Assembly: GCA_905207905.1 (NCBI GenBank) | Contig: CAJLNC010000004.1 | Location: forward strand, 1-64,000 | Source of the DNA: an uncultured Lachnospiraceae bacterium | GTDB taxonomy: Bacteria > Bacillota_A > Clostridia > Lachnospirales > Lachnospiraceae | Length of the DNA stretch: 64,000 nt | Reading direction: 5' to 3' | In this document: piece after piece, positions 1 to 8,718 of the stretch | Layout of the letters: every line of letters begins with the position of its first letter | Position numbering within the stretch: position 1 is the stretch's first letter | The notes under the pieces: generated by a model | What the model saw: the letters and a program-made list of their open reading frames with translations, nothing else | Told to the model about the DNA's origin: nothing | The model's database searches: none | Translations under genes and position numbers: made by a program

Positions 1-1166
1 GTACCCGGCTTTAATTCCAGCGCTTCTGTCACTGCCTTCACAAGCGCTTCTGAAGAATTGATAAATTTCGCAATTCCGCCTGCAATGGCTCCCTGCTCAT
101 CCATCTTAAACCAGTACATTTTCTGCCCGGCCTGTACCTCTACCTCTGCGCACAGTTTGTCCACTGCCTTTCTGGCCAGACTGCATCCGGATACGGGAAC
201 TGCCTTAATCACTGCTCCCTCAAAGGGGCCGAAACCGCAGCTCTGAAGCAGATTTGTGACATCCTTTACCCGCAGGTCGATTCGCAAATCCGGCTTGTCA
301 GAACCAAATTCTTCCATAGCCTGGGCATAGGGTATTCTCCGGAATGGAGCCTTAGAGGCAACATGATAGGTGCCGTACTTTGCAAAAATGGGGGGAAGCA
401 CATCCTCCAAAACTGCAAACACGTCCTCTTTCGATGCAAAAGCCATCTCCATATCCAGCTGGTAAAACTCTCCCGGCGAGCGGTCTCCTCTGGCATCCTC
501 ATCTCTGAAGCAGGGCGCAATCTGAAAATACCGGTCAAAGCCTGCTGTCATCAGAAGCTGCTTAAACTGCTGCGGTGCCTGGGGCAGCGCATAGAACTTA
601 CCAGGATGCTTCCTTGCCGGAACCAGATAATCTCTGGCTCCTTCCGGTGAGGAAGCCGTCAGAATAGGCGTGGTGATCTCCAAAAATCCATGTTCTGTCA
701 TAGCCTGACGCAGCGCAGACACCACATTGCACCGCAGCAAAATATTATTTTTCACCGCCGGATTTCTCAGATCCAGATAACGGTATTTTAACCGCGCGCT
801 CTCATCTGCCTCTCTGGAACGATTGATCTCAAAGGGAAGCTCATTGTAGCGGCAGCGTCCCAACACAGTGATCTTGCTGGGTACAATCTCTATTTCCCCT
901 GTGGGAATCTTGGGATTCTTGCTGCTTCGTTCTCTCACCTGGCCGGTCACTGAAATGGTGGACTCCTTATTCAGGGATTTCACAATTCCCATCAGTTCTT
1001 CATCCTCCACCACCACCTGAGTTGTGCCATAAAAATCCCGAACAATCACAAACGCCAGATTGGTGCTGACAGCCCGGACATTTTCCATCCATCCTACGAT
1101 GGTTACTTCTTCTCCTGCATTGGTCAGCCGAAGCTCTCCGCAGGTATGTGTTCTTGACTGAAACAT
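1..1166 (-). CDS. aspS: Aspartate--tRNA ligase, C-terminal part cut by the window edge
   Basis: Charges tRNA-Asp with aspartate in the cytoplasm. My translation from the ATG at 1166 (preceded by GGAGGAAAACGG) gives an OB-fold anticodon-binding N-terminus (MFQSRTHTCGELR, about residues 1-100). Then come the class II motif 2 region (FRDEDARGDRSPGEFYQLD) and the start of the GAD-type insertion typical of bacterial AspRS. About 388 codons are present and the gene runs off the left edge; full-length bacterial AspRS is close to 590 residues. It is expressed from a promoter at 1450-1478 through a T-box leader. AsnRS would lack the insertion domain, so AspRS is clearly preferred. Confidence 0.93.
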   Translation of the reverse strand, partial: MFQSRTHTCGELRLTNAGEEVTIVGWMENVRAVSTNLAFVIVRDFYGTTQVVVEDEELMGIVKSLNKESTISVTGQVRERSSKNPKIPTGEIEIVPSKITVLGRCRYNELPFEINRSREADESARLKYRYLDLRNPAVKNNILLRCNVVSALRQAMTEHGFLEITTPILTASSPEGARDYLVPARKHPGKFYALPQAPQQFKQLLMTAGFDRYFQIAPCFRDEDARGDRSPGEFYQLDMEMAFASKEDVFAVLEDVLPPIFAKYGTYHVASKAPFRRIPYAQAMEEFGSDKPDLRIDLRVKDVTNLLQSCGFGPFEGAVIKAVPVSGCSLARKAVDKLCAEVEVQAGQKMYWFKMDEQGAIAGGIAKFINSSEALVKAVTEALELKPG

Positions 1167-1189
1167 CCGTTTTCCTCCTTTTTGTCTGA

Positions 1190-1443
1190 TAAATATAGAT
1201 AAAAAAAGCCTCTCCTCCCAGATATGGGACGAGAAGCAAATGCTTTCGTGGTGCCACCCAAATTCAACCCCTGCCTGCGCAGAGATCCTCTTTCTCCTTC
1301 ATGGGGCGGGAAGGGAACCGCAGCCGTCTCCGGCCCTGCTCTGCCGCTGTCTTTCTCCTCTCTTTCCTGCAACGGGCTTCCAGCCAGCGGCCCGTCTCTC
1401 TGTCCAGGGGTGTTGAGAAGCTCTTGTCGGCTTCCTCACAGCT
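1190..1443 (-). promoter_or_regulatory. T-box riboswitch leader of aspS
   Basis: The leader lies between the aspS promoter and start codon. Read on the minus strand it carries an AGAGAG motif followed by a stable hairpin (ACGGGC...GCCCGT). It then has the antiterminator T-box sequence GGGTGGCACCACG (plus-strand 1247-1259) and a terminator hairpin ending in a T run. T-boxes bind uncharged cognate tRNA and switch between antiterminator and terminator, so uncharged tRNA-Asp should raise aspS expression. Several GAC triplets exist in the stem I region, but I could not assign the specifier codon by eye. Confidence 0.9.
1201..1237 (-). terminator. T-box terminator hairpin
   Basis: On the minus strand GCTTCTCGTCCCA pairs with TGGGAGGAGAGGC (one internal mismatch, one wobble) across a 4-nt loop, followed by seven Ts. 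It sits directly downstream of the T-box sequence and competes with the antiterminator, as expected for this class. Confidence 0.88.
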
Positions 1444-1449
1444 ATAGGT

Positions 1450-1478
1450 ATTGTAGCCTGTTTATTCCAAGTTGTCAA
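1450..1478 (-). promoter_or_regulatory. Sigma-A promoter for the aspS T-box transcript
   Basis: The minus strand shows TTGACA (1473-1478), a 17-nt spacer and TACAAT (1450-1455). The -35 box overlaps the last codons of the DUF2284 gene, so aspS has its own start inside the preceding coding region. Transcription would begin near 1443, giving a leader of about 275 nt. Confidence 0.85.
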
Positions 1479-2019
1479 AGCCTTTTTTATAGAAAATTAC
1501 GCTAAACCAGGTCACCACATTGGCTCCGTTCATAAATTCCAATCCTCCCAGCTGTGCCAGATCCGTTACCAGTATTCCGTAGCTTTCCACACAGGGAAAC
1601 ATTTTTTCCGGATGACGGCAGGGTTCATAAGGATAAGCGCACTGTTCACAAAGATCGCAGGACTCTGTAGAGAGTGTGAGAGTCTCCCCAAAGCGCTTCT
1701 GAAACAACGTTTCCACTTCCCTGGTAATCCGCTCATGTTCTCTCCTGGTAGCCAGCGTCTCCTCCAGATTGGTGATATCATTCACCTCCGCAATGGTGGA
1801 AAATACAAAAAGCTTTTCAAACGCCCGACACCGCGCTTTGCACTCCTCCACCGTCCCCACCGCCGGAGGGCAGGACCAGGAAGTACCATACCTTGGGCAC
1901 TCCTGCTGACAGATCACCCGCACCCGATCCAAAAAGGAAACCTGACTGGTATCCAATACTGCATACTGTAAAATGGGATATTTCATTAATTCCTGTTCTA
2001 ACTGTTCTTCCAACCACAT
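1462..2019 (-). CDS. DUF2284 family cysteine-rich metal-binding protein
   Basis: A protein of 185 residues whose cysteine spacing matches the DUF2284 (predicted metal-binding) family: ICQQECPRYGTSWSCPP near residues 36-52, then CDLCEQCAYPYEPCRHPEKMFPC in the C-terminal half. The family is common in anaerobes and has no firm biochemical function. It is probably cytoplasmic, with no signal peptide or membrane segment. The gene shares its strand with aspS and its 3' end holds the aspS promoter. The start at 2019 has an AGGGAAAGAGC ribosome site. Confidence 0.85.
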   Translation of the reverse strand: MWLEEQLEQELMKYPILQYAVLDTSQVSFLDRVRVICQQECPRYGTSWSCPPAVGTVEECKARCRAFEKLFVFSTIAEVNDITNLEETLATRREHERITREVETLFQKRFGETLTLSTESCDLCEQCAYPYEPCRHPEKMFPCVESYGILVTDLAQLGGLEFMNGANVVTWFSVIFYKKGFDNLE

Positions 2020-2407
2020 ATCAGTGCTCTTTCCCTTCTTTACTTATCTTTACTTCTTTACTTATCTTTCATTCGCATCCATGTACCTAGGGCAACACGC
2101 CCCGGTACACGGATGCTATCTTTCCTTTTTATCGTTCTTTTTCTATCTTTTCCTTTCTTTCCTTGCATCTTAGTCTTAATTCCGCTATCATATTAACAGT
2201 GCCAGAAAATAGCGGCAGTTCATCAAGATCCATCCGGTTAATCCTTCCGATGACCTGTAAAATCCGCTTCTGGATACCTGATTCTTTTTGAACTATGATA
2301 CTTTATATGACTGCAGCATCCGCTCAGGCAAGCAATCCATCTCTTACGCTGAGATGCACTGCCTTTTATTTTTATATGGAAATGCTGCAAAAAGAAAAGG
2401 AGCTGCT
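2020..2407. other. Divergent intergenic region with a 13-bp inverted repeat
   Basis: This region separates the DUF2284 gene (minus) from truA (plus). It holds a GCATCCATGTACC / GGTACACGGATGC inverted repeat at 2075-2087 and 2104-2116 (one mismatch), enclosing GGGCAACACGCCCC. The motif resembles other hairpins in this window at 14038, 33764 and 39240. The truA reading frame is open back to 2288, but 2408 has the only good ribosome site. I see nothing else. Confidence 0.6.
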
Positions 2408-3154
2408 ATGTCTACTTATTGTCTTACTATCCAATACGATGGTTCCCGCTATAATGGCTGGCAAAAACAGGGAAATACGTCCAATACCATTCAGGAAAAA
2501 CTGGAGACGCTCCTTGGCAGGCTCTATGGATCTGCAGTGGAGATCGCAGGCTCCGGAAGAACGGACGCCGGCGTCCATGCTCTTGGGCAGACTGCCAGCT
2601 ACCATATTCCAGAAGATCTGGACCGTTTCTCTGCCTCTGAGCTTCCGGGGATGATCAACCGCTACCTTCCGGAAGATATCCGGATTCTTTCTGCTAAAAA
2701 ATGCGAAAATCGCTTTCATGCCAGGCTCCTGGCAAAACAGAAAATCTATGAATACCGCATTGATAACGGACTGTTCCAGGATGTATTCGCCCGCAGGTAC
2801 AGTCTCCATGTCCCGGAGACTTTGAATCTTTCCGCCATGGAAGAGGCTGCTGCCCCACTCCTTGGCACCCACGATTTTAAAAGTTTCTGCGATAATAAAC
2901 GCATGAAAAAATCCACGGTTCGACGCATAGATGCCATCACCTTCCACCAGACTGGCAGCCATTTGACCATCCGTTTTCAGGGAAACGGTTTTCTTTACCA
3001 CATGGTAAGAATCCTGGCCGGAACACTTCTGGAAGTGGGCCTTGGGCATATTGCTGCAAAGGAAGTGGCAGTCATACTGGATGGAAAAAATCGCGCTCTG
3101 GCCGGCCCGGCTCTGCCTCCTCAGGGACTGTTTCTGGTCAAAGTGATCTACTGA
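2408..3154 (+). CDS. truA: tRNA pseudouridine(38-40) synthase TruA
   Basis: Converts uridines 38-40 of the tRNA anticodon arm to pseudouridine in the cytoplasm. The 248 residues begin YCLTIQYDGSRYNGWQ, the standard TruA N-terminus. GSGRTDAGVHALGQ carries the catalytic aspartate (about residue 53), and FLYHMVRILAGTLLEVG is the conserved C-terminal motif. The frame is open upstream to 2288, but the first 40 codons do not resemble TruA. ATG 2408 is preceded by AAAAGGAGCTGCT, so I place the start there. Length is normal for the family. Confidence 0.95.
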   Translation: MSTYCLTIQYDGSRYNGWQKQGNTSNTIQEKLETLLGRLYGSAVEIAGSGRTDAGVHALGQTASYHIPEDLDRFSASELPGMINRYLPEDIRILSAKKCENRFHARLLAKQKIYEYRIDNGLFQDVFARRYSLHVPETLNLSAMEEAAAPLLGTHDFKSFCDNKRMKKSTVRRIDAITFHQTGSHLTIRFQGNGFLYHMVRILAGTLLEVGLGHIAAKEVAVILDGKNRALAGPALPPQGLFLVKVIY

Positions 3155-3193
3155 TGCTACTCTGCACAAAAACCTTTTCACAAATGCCTGGAA

Positions 3194-3835
3194 TTATTTC
3201 ACGATTTTTTTCAGCTCCTGATATACTCGGGCCACAGGCAGACCCACCACATTATTGTAGTCCCCCTCAATGCCGTCCACATAAGCAGCAAATGGTCCCT
3301 GGATGCCGTAGCTGCCTGCCTTGTCGAAAGGATCCCCGGTATCCAGATAGGATTCAATCTCCGCCTCACTCATCTGGTGTACAAACACTCTGGTCTCCAC
3401 AGCAAAGCTCAAGACCCGTTCCTCCCCTCCAGTTTCCCGGATTTTCCCCATCCTGCTGTCTTCTCTATCTTTTCCATCTTCTTTCTCATCGGTTCCGCAG
3501 CAGCCCTTCTCTATCAGCGTCACTCCGGTAAACACAGAATGCCCCCTTCCCTGCAGAGCATTCAACATCTGTCTTGCATCTTCTCTGTCTTTTGGCTTTC
3601 CCATTACCCTTCCATTCAGCCACACAATGGTATCTGCTCCCAATATAATCCCTCTGCCTACGGTCTTTGCCACCGCTTCCGCTTTCTGGGCAGACAACTC
3701 CTTTACAATCTCCTCCGGTTCCTTTTGGTTGATGCGCTCCTCACAACGGCTCACCTTGATCTGAAAAGGAATCCCGATTTGTTCCAACAGCTCTTTTCTC
3801 CTTGGGGAGCCGGAAGCCAATATAATTTCTCTCAT
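3194..3835 (-). CDS. maf: Maf family nucleoside triphosphate pyrophosphatase
   Basis: House-cleaning enzyme that hydrolyses dTTP/UTP or modified nucleotides to monophosphates. The N-terminus IILASGSPRRKELLEQIG is the Maf signature, ILGADTIVWLNGRVMGKPKD holds the acidic active-site segment, and DPFDKAGSYGIQGPFAAYV is the C-terminal motif. The protein has 213 residues, longer than usual because of a charged insertion of about 30 residues (KEDGKDREDSRMGK region, around residues 112-140). It is convergent with truA, with only a 39-nt gap. The substrate class (YhdE- versus YceF-like) cannot be fixed from this view. Confidence 0.92.
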   Translation of the reverse strand: MREIILASGSPRRKELLEQIGIPFQIKVSRCEERINQKEPEEIVKELSAQKAEAVAKTVGRGIILGADTIVWLNGRVMGKPKDREDARQMLNALQGRGHSVFTGVTLIEKGCCGTDEKEDGKDREDSRMGKIRETGGEERVLSFAVETRVFVHQMSEAEIESYLDTGDPFDKAGSYGIQGPFAAYVDGIEGDYNNVVGLPVARVYQELKKIVK

Positions 3836-3969
3836 TTTCTTCTCCTGTTCCGTTTATTTTTCTGGACACCGCTTTCATTCAGTGCCATAATGGTAAGGTC
3901 ATTTACAAAATCCCCCAGGATCTGCTATGATTTAAAGCGATCCTGTACCGAAACTGCAAAGGAGACCTT

Positions 3970-4897
3970 ATGTTTATTATTATTTCCAATCAGATCATGA
4001 AAATGTTTCTCATCCTGATTCTGGGCTTTTTCTGTTACCGCATAAAGCTGATTGATCATCAGGGTAATAAAACCCTGTCCAATCTGCTGCTGATGGTGGT
4101 CAATCCCCTGCTGATTTTTGATTCCTTCTTACAGGAATTTACTCCTGAAATCTTTCAGGGATTTCTCATTGCAATTTTTCTGGGGTTCCTCTCCCACTTT
4201 GTCGGTATTGCAGCCGGACGTCTCTTTTTCTCCAAAAAGATCAGCCCGGATTACAATGTGGAACAATTCTCCTGCGTGTATTCTAACTGCGGCTTTATGG
4301 GAATCCCTCTGGTGAACAGCATCTTCGGCAGTCAGGGTGTCATTTATCTTACCGCCTATATGCTGGCTTTCAATGTTCTTAGCTGGACGCATGGGCTATT
4401 TTTAATCACTGGAAACGCTTCTCCCAAACAGATGAAAAAAGGCCTCACCTCCCCCGCTATGATCGGGACTCTGATGGGCCTTGTTCTGTTTCTGACACAA
4501 CTAAAACTGCCTTCTCTGATATCAGACACTATTGATTATATAACAGCCATGAACACTCCCATGGCCATGATGATCGCCGGGATCTCTCTGGCAGAAACAG
4601 ACAGAAACAGATTTTCTGGGAGCTTTAAAGAACAGACGCCTGTATCTGGTCAGCGCTGTAAAACTGCTTTTGCTCCCGCTTATCATGCTCGGCATCTTCT
4701 CCCTGCTTCCTGTGGACTCCACTGTACTGTGTACCATTCTGATTGCCACCGCCTGTCCTGCAGCCACCACCTGCACTATGTTTGCCCTGCGGTACAATGC
4801 AAACTACCGGTATGCTTCCGAAATTTTTGCTTTCTCTACAGTCCTATCCCTGGCCACCATCCCTGCCATGGTCTCACTGGCTGAACGGCTGCTGTAG
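3970..4897 (+). pseudogene. AEC family transporter (auxin efflux carrier type), frameshifted
   Basis: Membrane carrier family for organic anions or amino acids. Codons from ATG 3970 to about 4600 encode AEC-type helices (CVYSNCGFMGIPLVNSIFG, then MNTPMAMMIAGISLAETD). The frame then becomes non-AEC, while the family sequence resumes one frame over as FLGALKNRRLYLVSAVKLLL through to the stop at 4897. The cause is visible: the 10-mer CAGAAACAGA occurs twice in tandem at 4592-4601 and 4602-4611. Removing one copy restores a single 305-residue protein. The ribosome site is GGAGACCTT. As written, the gene makes a truncated protein with a foreign C-terminus. Confidence 0.88.
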
Positions 4898-4913
4898 CCA
4901 AAAAGAAAGCTGA

Positions 4914-5873
4914 CTACTCGTTTCCTTTCCAGAATCCTTCCTGCCCCAACTCGGTCATATGCAACGGATCTTTTCCGCTGCGATCCTTGAATTGCAGCTC
5001 CGGATTCTTAATGCTGACTCTGGTTCGGCTGGGCACTGATGAGGTGATGAAGGCATTAGATCCAATGATGGCGCCCTGGCCGATTACCGTTGCACCTCCC
5101 AAAATAGAGGCTCCTGAGTAAACGGTCACATCATCCTCCAAAGTGGGATGACGCTTTGTATGGCGCAGGGACTGGCCCCCTCTGGTGGAAAGGGCTCCCA
5201 GCGTTACTCCCTGATAGATCTTCACCCGCTTGCCAATCTCTGTAGTCTCACCTACCACCACTCCTGTTCCGTGGTCAATGAAAAAATAACTTCCAATGGT
5301 AGCTCCTGGGTGGATATCAATCCCCGTAAGACTGTGGGCATACTCCGTCATAATCCTGGGTATCAGCGGTACCCCCAAAAGAAACAGTTCATGGGCGATA
5401 CGATTTACTGTTATAGCAAATACACCGGGATAAGAAAAAATCACCTCATCTGTATTATAGGCCGCCGGATCGCCATCATAAGCTGCCTGAACATCTGTAG
5501 CCAGGATCTCCCGAAGTTTGGGAATCCTGCTTAAAAAGGCAGATACTACCTGCTCTGCCTGCGCATCCAAAACATCCTGCTCTATGGGGCGCTTATCCTC
5601 CGTATGCTGCAATGCTTTCATCACCTGCTTTTTCAGCCGATAATGAATATCCTCCAGCAGCTCCCCCAAATGGTACTCAATGGATCTTCCGTTCAGATGC
5701 TTTCCCTCAAAAAAACCGGGGAAAATGACACTTCGGATCTCTTCCAGAATCTCTATGATAATTTCTTTGTTCAGCAGGTTATCTGTGTCAATACTGCAGG
5801 TCTGAGGATACTTTTCATAACTGCCCAGAATATCCCGTACCAGACCTCTGATTTCGTCTGTTCCATTTCCCAT
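4914..5873 (-). CDS. epsC: Serine O-acetyltransferase, EpsC type
   Basis: Transfers acetyl from acetyl-CoA to L-serine, the first step of cysteine synthesis. The 319 residues contain a helical N-terminal domain (to about residue 170) and a left-handed beta-helix with the SAT signature IDHGTGVVVGETTEIG and KRHPTLEDDVTVYSGASILG. The long N-terminal region is that of the clostridial EpsC branch rather than enteric CysE (about 270 residues). It is convergent with the broken AEC gene (16-nt gap). No cysK lies beside it. Confidence 0.92.
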   Translation of the reverse strand: MGNGTDEIRGLVRDILGSYEKYPQTCSIDTDNLLNKEIIIEILEEIRSVIFPGFFEGKHLNGRSIEYHLGELLEDIHYRLKKQVMKALQHTEDKRPIEQDVLDAQAEQVVSAFLSRIPKLREILATDVQAAYDGDPAAYNTDEVIFSYPGVFAITVNRIAHELFLLGVPLIPRIMTEYAHSLTGIDIHPGATIGSYFFIDHGTGVVVGETTEIGKRVKIYQGVTLGALSTRGGQSLRHTKRHPTLEDDVTVYSGASILGGATVIGQGAIIGSNAFITSSVPSRTRVSIKNPELQFKDRSGKDPLHMTELGQEGFWKGNE

Positions 5874-5920
5874 GCTGCCTACCGATCCCTTCTAAAATAT
5901 AAATTCATAATAATGTCAGA

Positions 5921-6748
5921 TTATTCTCCCATCTTCTGACCTGTTTCACCAGCATCTTTTTCCTGCCAAACTTCTTCCTCCGGCTCTGCTTCTCCGGTTG
6001 CTTTCGCATCTTCTGTCTCTTCCGGCTGCTTCTGAGCTTCTTTCTCCGGCTCTACTTCCCCGGACTGTTCACCTGCTATATTCCAAACCATCTCATCGGT
6101 CTGCCCTTGGTCTTCTTCTGCGCTCTCCACCACTACCTCAGACGAAGTTTCCGTTTCTTCTGTCAGCTCTTTTGACTCTTTCATTTTTTCTGCTGCCGTA
6201 TCTTCCGTACCGGTCGCAGCGTCTCCACCCTTTGCAGCGTTGATTTTGGAGGACATTCCCTTTACAAAGGCGTCGGCCTTGCCAGCCACGCTGCCCATAA
6301 AATCCTTGGCTTTTCCCATCATATCGTCCATGATCTCTCCTGCCTCATCAGCAGCTTCCTTTGCATCCTGCTTCATCCGATCGCTGACATTTTCCACTTC
6401 TGGAAGCTTTGTTCCACAATGGGCACAAAATTTTACCCCTTTGGGAGCCTCTGCGCCGCAGTTAGGACAAAAAACCACTCCCTTGGCCTGATGCAGCTGA
6501 TGGCTTAATTCTCTCAGGATTTTTTTCGTTCTCGCAATGGCTTCAAACTCCTCCTCAAGCCCTTCTATGGGAGTCTCCTCATTCGCCCCATAAACCTGCT
6601 CTCCCAAAGCTCGGTAAAGCTGATCCAACCGTTTCTTTTCATCGCTGATTCTAGTATTAATCTGATATGTTTCTCCCATTTTCTGCACGCCAGTCTTGGT
6701 ATCCTGTCCAAGACGCATCAGTTTTTTTCCTAACTCTTCAAATCCCAT
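5921..6748 (-). CDS. Zinc-ribbon protein with coiled-coil N-terminus and acidic tail
   Basis: A protein of 275 residues in three parts: a helical, charged N-terminus (1-90), a zinc ribbon with C94-x2-C97 and C108-x2-C111 (FCPNCGAEAPKG then FCAHCG), and a low-complexity tail rich in Glu, Ala and Thr (from about residue 120). No membrane segment is evident. Proteins of this shape are common in Clostridia and are annotated only as zinc-ribbon domain proteins; the function is unknown. The ATG at 6748 follows AAAAGGAGAGTC. It is followed after 47 nt by epsC on the same strand, so the two could be co-transcribed. Confidence 0.8.
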   Translation of the reverse strand: MGFEELGKKLMRLGQDTKTGVQKMGETYQINTRISDEKKRLDQLYRALGEQVYGANEETPIEGLEEEFEAIARTKKILRELSHQLHQAKGVVFCPNCGAEAPKGVKFCAHCGTKLPEVENVSDRMKQDAKEAADEAGEIMDDMMGKAKDFMGSVAGKADAFVKGMSSKINAAKGGDAATGTEDTAAEKMKESKELTEETETSSEVVVESAEEDQGQTDEMVWNIAGEQSGEVEPEKEAQKQPEETEDAKATGEAEPEEEVWQEKDAGETGQKMGE

Positions 6749-6790
6749 AATGACTCTCCTTTTCTTTACAACATTTTCAGCAAACAGCTT

Positions 6791-7132
6791 TTACTTATTG
6801 TAAATCAGTGCCATAAACACCAGATCCTGATCCGAATTATTTTCCAAGGCATGACTCTGGCCAACTTCTATCACACAAACATCTCCGGGGCCAACCTCTA
6901 TTCTTGAGCCATCGTCATCCACAAAAGTTCCCTTCCCTTTTAGAATAAAATAAGGCTCTGTGTTATCTATATGCTGATGATATCCAACACTGCATCCAGG
7001 CTTCAGGATTCCCATCGCATACATACTGCCATGACCGTTCAATTCCTCCTTAGAAAGGATATGATGAAATTCCACCTGGCCTTTTCCGCCCCGAAGTCCC
7101 TCTACTACTTTTACTTCTGTCTTTCTAACCAT
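6791..7132 (-). CDS. Small cupin domain protein
   Basis: A single-domain cupin of 113 residues. GCSVGYHQHIDNTEPYFILKG is cupin motif 1 with its His and Glu metal ligands, and GDVCVIEVGQSHALEN is motif 2. Small cupins bind a metal and may act as sugar-phosphate isomerases, dioxygenases or sensors; nothing here narrows that down. It lies 42 nt upstream of the zinc-ribbon gene on the same strand and may share its transcript. The start has an AAAGGGGGC-like ribosome site. Confidence 0.85.
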   Translation of the reverse strand: MVRKTEVKVVEGLRGGKGQVEFHHILSKEELNGHGSMYAMGILKPGCSVGYHQHIDNTEPYFILKGKGTFVDDDGSRIEVGPGDVCVIEVGQSHALENNSDQDLVFMALIYNK

Positions 7133-7343
7133 TTTTATGCCCCCTTTTCTCTTACTGTATTTCTTTCCTAGTTTACCATACTACCTGCAATTACTGCAAT
7201 TAATTTTACATAAATTCTTATGTCTTAAACCTGCAAAAGGTGATAAAATAAAAGAAAGATTTTCGAAAGAAAAGCCAATATCCTTGTACCGGGCCTCCCT
7301 CATTCTCTGTAACTATACTATTCGTTCTGAAAGGAGAGTTCTT

Positions 7344-8603
7344 ATGAAGCAATCTCAGATCATAAACCAAACTTCCCATAGCAAAGAAGCCTGCAACGCA
7401 GGATGCTCCGCCTGTGTTGGATCGCGTTTACAAAAAGATCCCTCTCCGCCGCAGTGCACTCCCGTAGGGAGTTCTTTTTTATTTGACAGGGATTTTAATA
7501 CAAATAGAAAAGAACTTTGCAGCCTGCTGGAGGAATTGTGCGCCATCCCAGCGCCTTCTGGCCAGGAAGATCTGCGTGCCGCCTTCATCTCCCAATGGCT
7601 TTCCCATCTGGGACTGAATCCGGTAATTGACGAGGCGAAAAATGTACTGGTATCCTTTCACTGTGAAACCAGTTCCAGCATCACACTGCTTATGGCCCAT
7701 ACAGACATCGTATTTCCTGATCTCGAAACGCTTCCGGTAAAGCGTACCAGAAACCGAATTTACAGTCCCGGCGTTGGAGACGATACTGCCTGTGTTGCCA
7801 TTCTGATGCTGTTTTTAAAAGACCATCTGCAGACCCTCCTTTCCAGTTCCGTCCCCCTTCTTTTTGCCTTTAATTCCTGTGAAGAGGGACTTGGCAATCT
7901 TAAGGGCTGCCGTCAAATCATGGAAACTTACCAGGGCCGCATCTGTCAAGCTGTTTCTTTTGACGGCGGTGTGAACGGCATCTGCAATCATGCGGTAGGA
8001 TCTTTGCGCTACGAAATATCCATTCAAACGAAAGGCGGACATTCCTACAACGACTTTGGAAATGACAATGCTATTGAAGCTATGGCGTATCTCATTCAGA
8101 AGCTCTACCAGCTAAAAGTACCTGCCCACGGTAAAAACACCTACAATGTAGGAACAATCCAAGGCGGAACCTCTGTAAACACGATTGCCCAAGACTGTAA
8201 ATGCCTGGTGGAATACCGTTCCGACAAAAAGGAATATTTAGAACAGATGAAGGAATATTTCTCCAATACCCTGGGGCCTTTAAAACGGGAAAGGCCAAAT
8301 CTTGCAGTGAAGGTAACACTGATGGGCGAACGGCCTTGTATGGGGGATGTGAATCCCAAGGCTCAGGAGACATTGACTCTTCTGGCTTCCAAGGCACTGT
8401 CCTCTTATTCCCGTCATCCCCTTCCGATAGGGCCTGGTTCTACAGACTGTAACATTCCTCTCTCCCTGGGTATTCCCGCCGTCAGCTTCGGAGGTCTCCT
8501 TGGCAGTGGTGTCCACACCCGGGAAGAATATGTAAATATCTCAGAATTGCTGGAAATGAAAAAGATTTTGGAAAATTTCATATATAGTTTATGTTGCATT
8601 TAA
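7344..8603 (+). CDS. M20 family metallopeptidase with a repeat-encoded N-terminus
   Basis: Zinc-dependent exopeptidase of the M20/M25/M40 class. Metal-binding motifs are clear: LLMAHTDIVFPD, GVGDDTACVAI, NSCEEGLGN and the C-terminal GVHTREEY. The family-like region starts at ELCSLLEELCAIPAPSGQED, about residue 53. The preceding residues are Cys/Ser/Pro-rich and coincide with a copy of a dispersed DNA repeat (7390-7482). The frame is open to 7137, but ATG 7344 has AAAGGAGAGTTCTT in front and gives 419 residues. A terminator-like hairpin lies inside the 5' coding region at 7458-7480. The peptide substrate is unknown; the protein is PepT/DapE-like only at family level. Confidence 0.87.
   Translation: MKQSQIINQTSHSKEACNAGCSACVGSRLQKDPSPPQCTPVGSSFLFDRDFNTNRKELCSLLEELCAIPAPSGQEDLRAAFISQWLSHLGLNPVIDEAKNVLVSFHCETSSSITLLMAHTDIVFPDLETLPVKRTRNRIYSPGVGDDTACVAILMLFLKDHLQTLLSSSVPLLFAFNSCEEGLGNLKGCRQIMETYQGRICQAVSFDGGVNGICNHAVGSLRYEISIQTKGGHSYNDFGNDNAIEAMAYLIQKLYQLKVPAHGKNTYNVGTIQGGTSVNTIAQDCKCLVEYRSDKKEYLEQMKEYFSNTLGPLKRERPNLAVKVTLMGERPCMGDVNPKAQETLTLLASKALSSYSRHPLPIGPGSTDCNIPLSLGIPAVSFGGLLGSGVHTREEYVNISELLEMKKILENFIYSLCCI
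7390..7482 (+). repeat. Family 1 repeat copy A inside the M20 coding region
   Basis: Compared with the 31.2-kb array it shares the order CCTGCA-CGCAGGAT, then CGCCTGTG, then CCGCCGCAGTGC and a hairpin followed by T6. Here the hairpin is ACTCCC-GTA-GGGAGT (7458-7472) with Ts at 7475-7480. It lacks the second TTTCATAGGA hairpin seen in the other copies. It is read through in frame by the peptidase gene. Confidence 0.7.
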
Positions 8604-8718
8604 AATAGTTATGGACTTTTTATGAAAACTATGATAGCATCATGATATAAGATACAATTCCTTTACACAAATGCGCTTCTGCACTTAAAACAAAACATAA
8701 GCAAGAAAGGAGGATATC

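Noticed and set aside
2372..3181. 269-codon frame antisense to truA
   Set aside because: Exact shadow of truA on the opposite strand; no ribosome site or family match.
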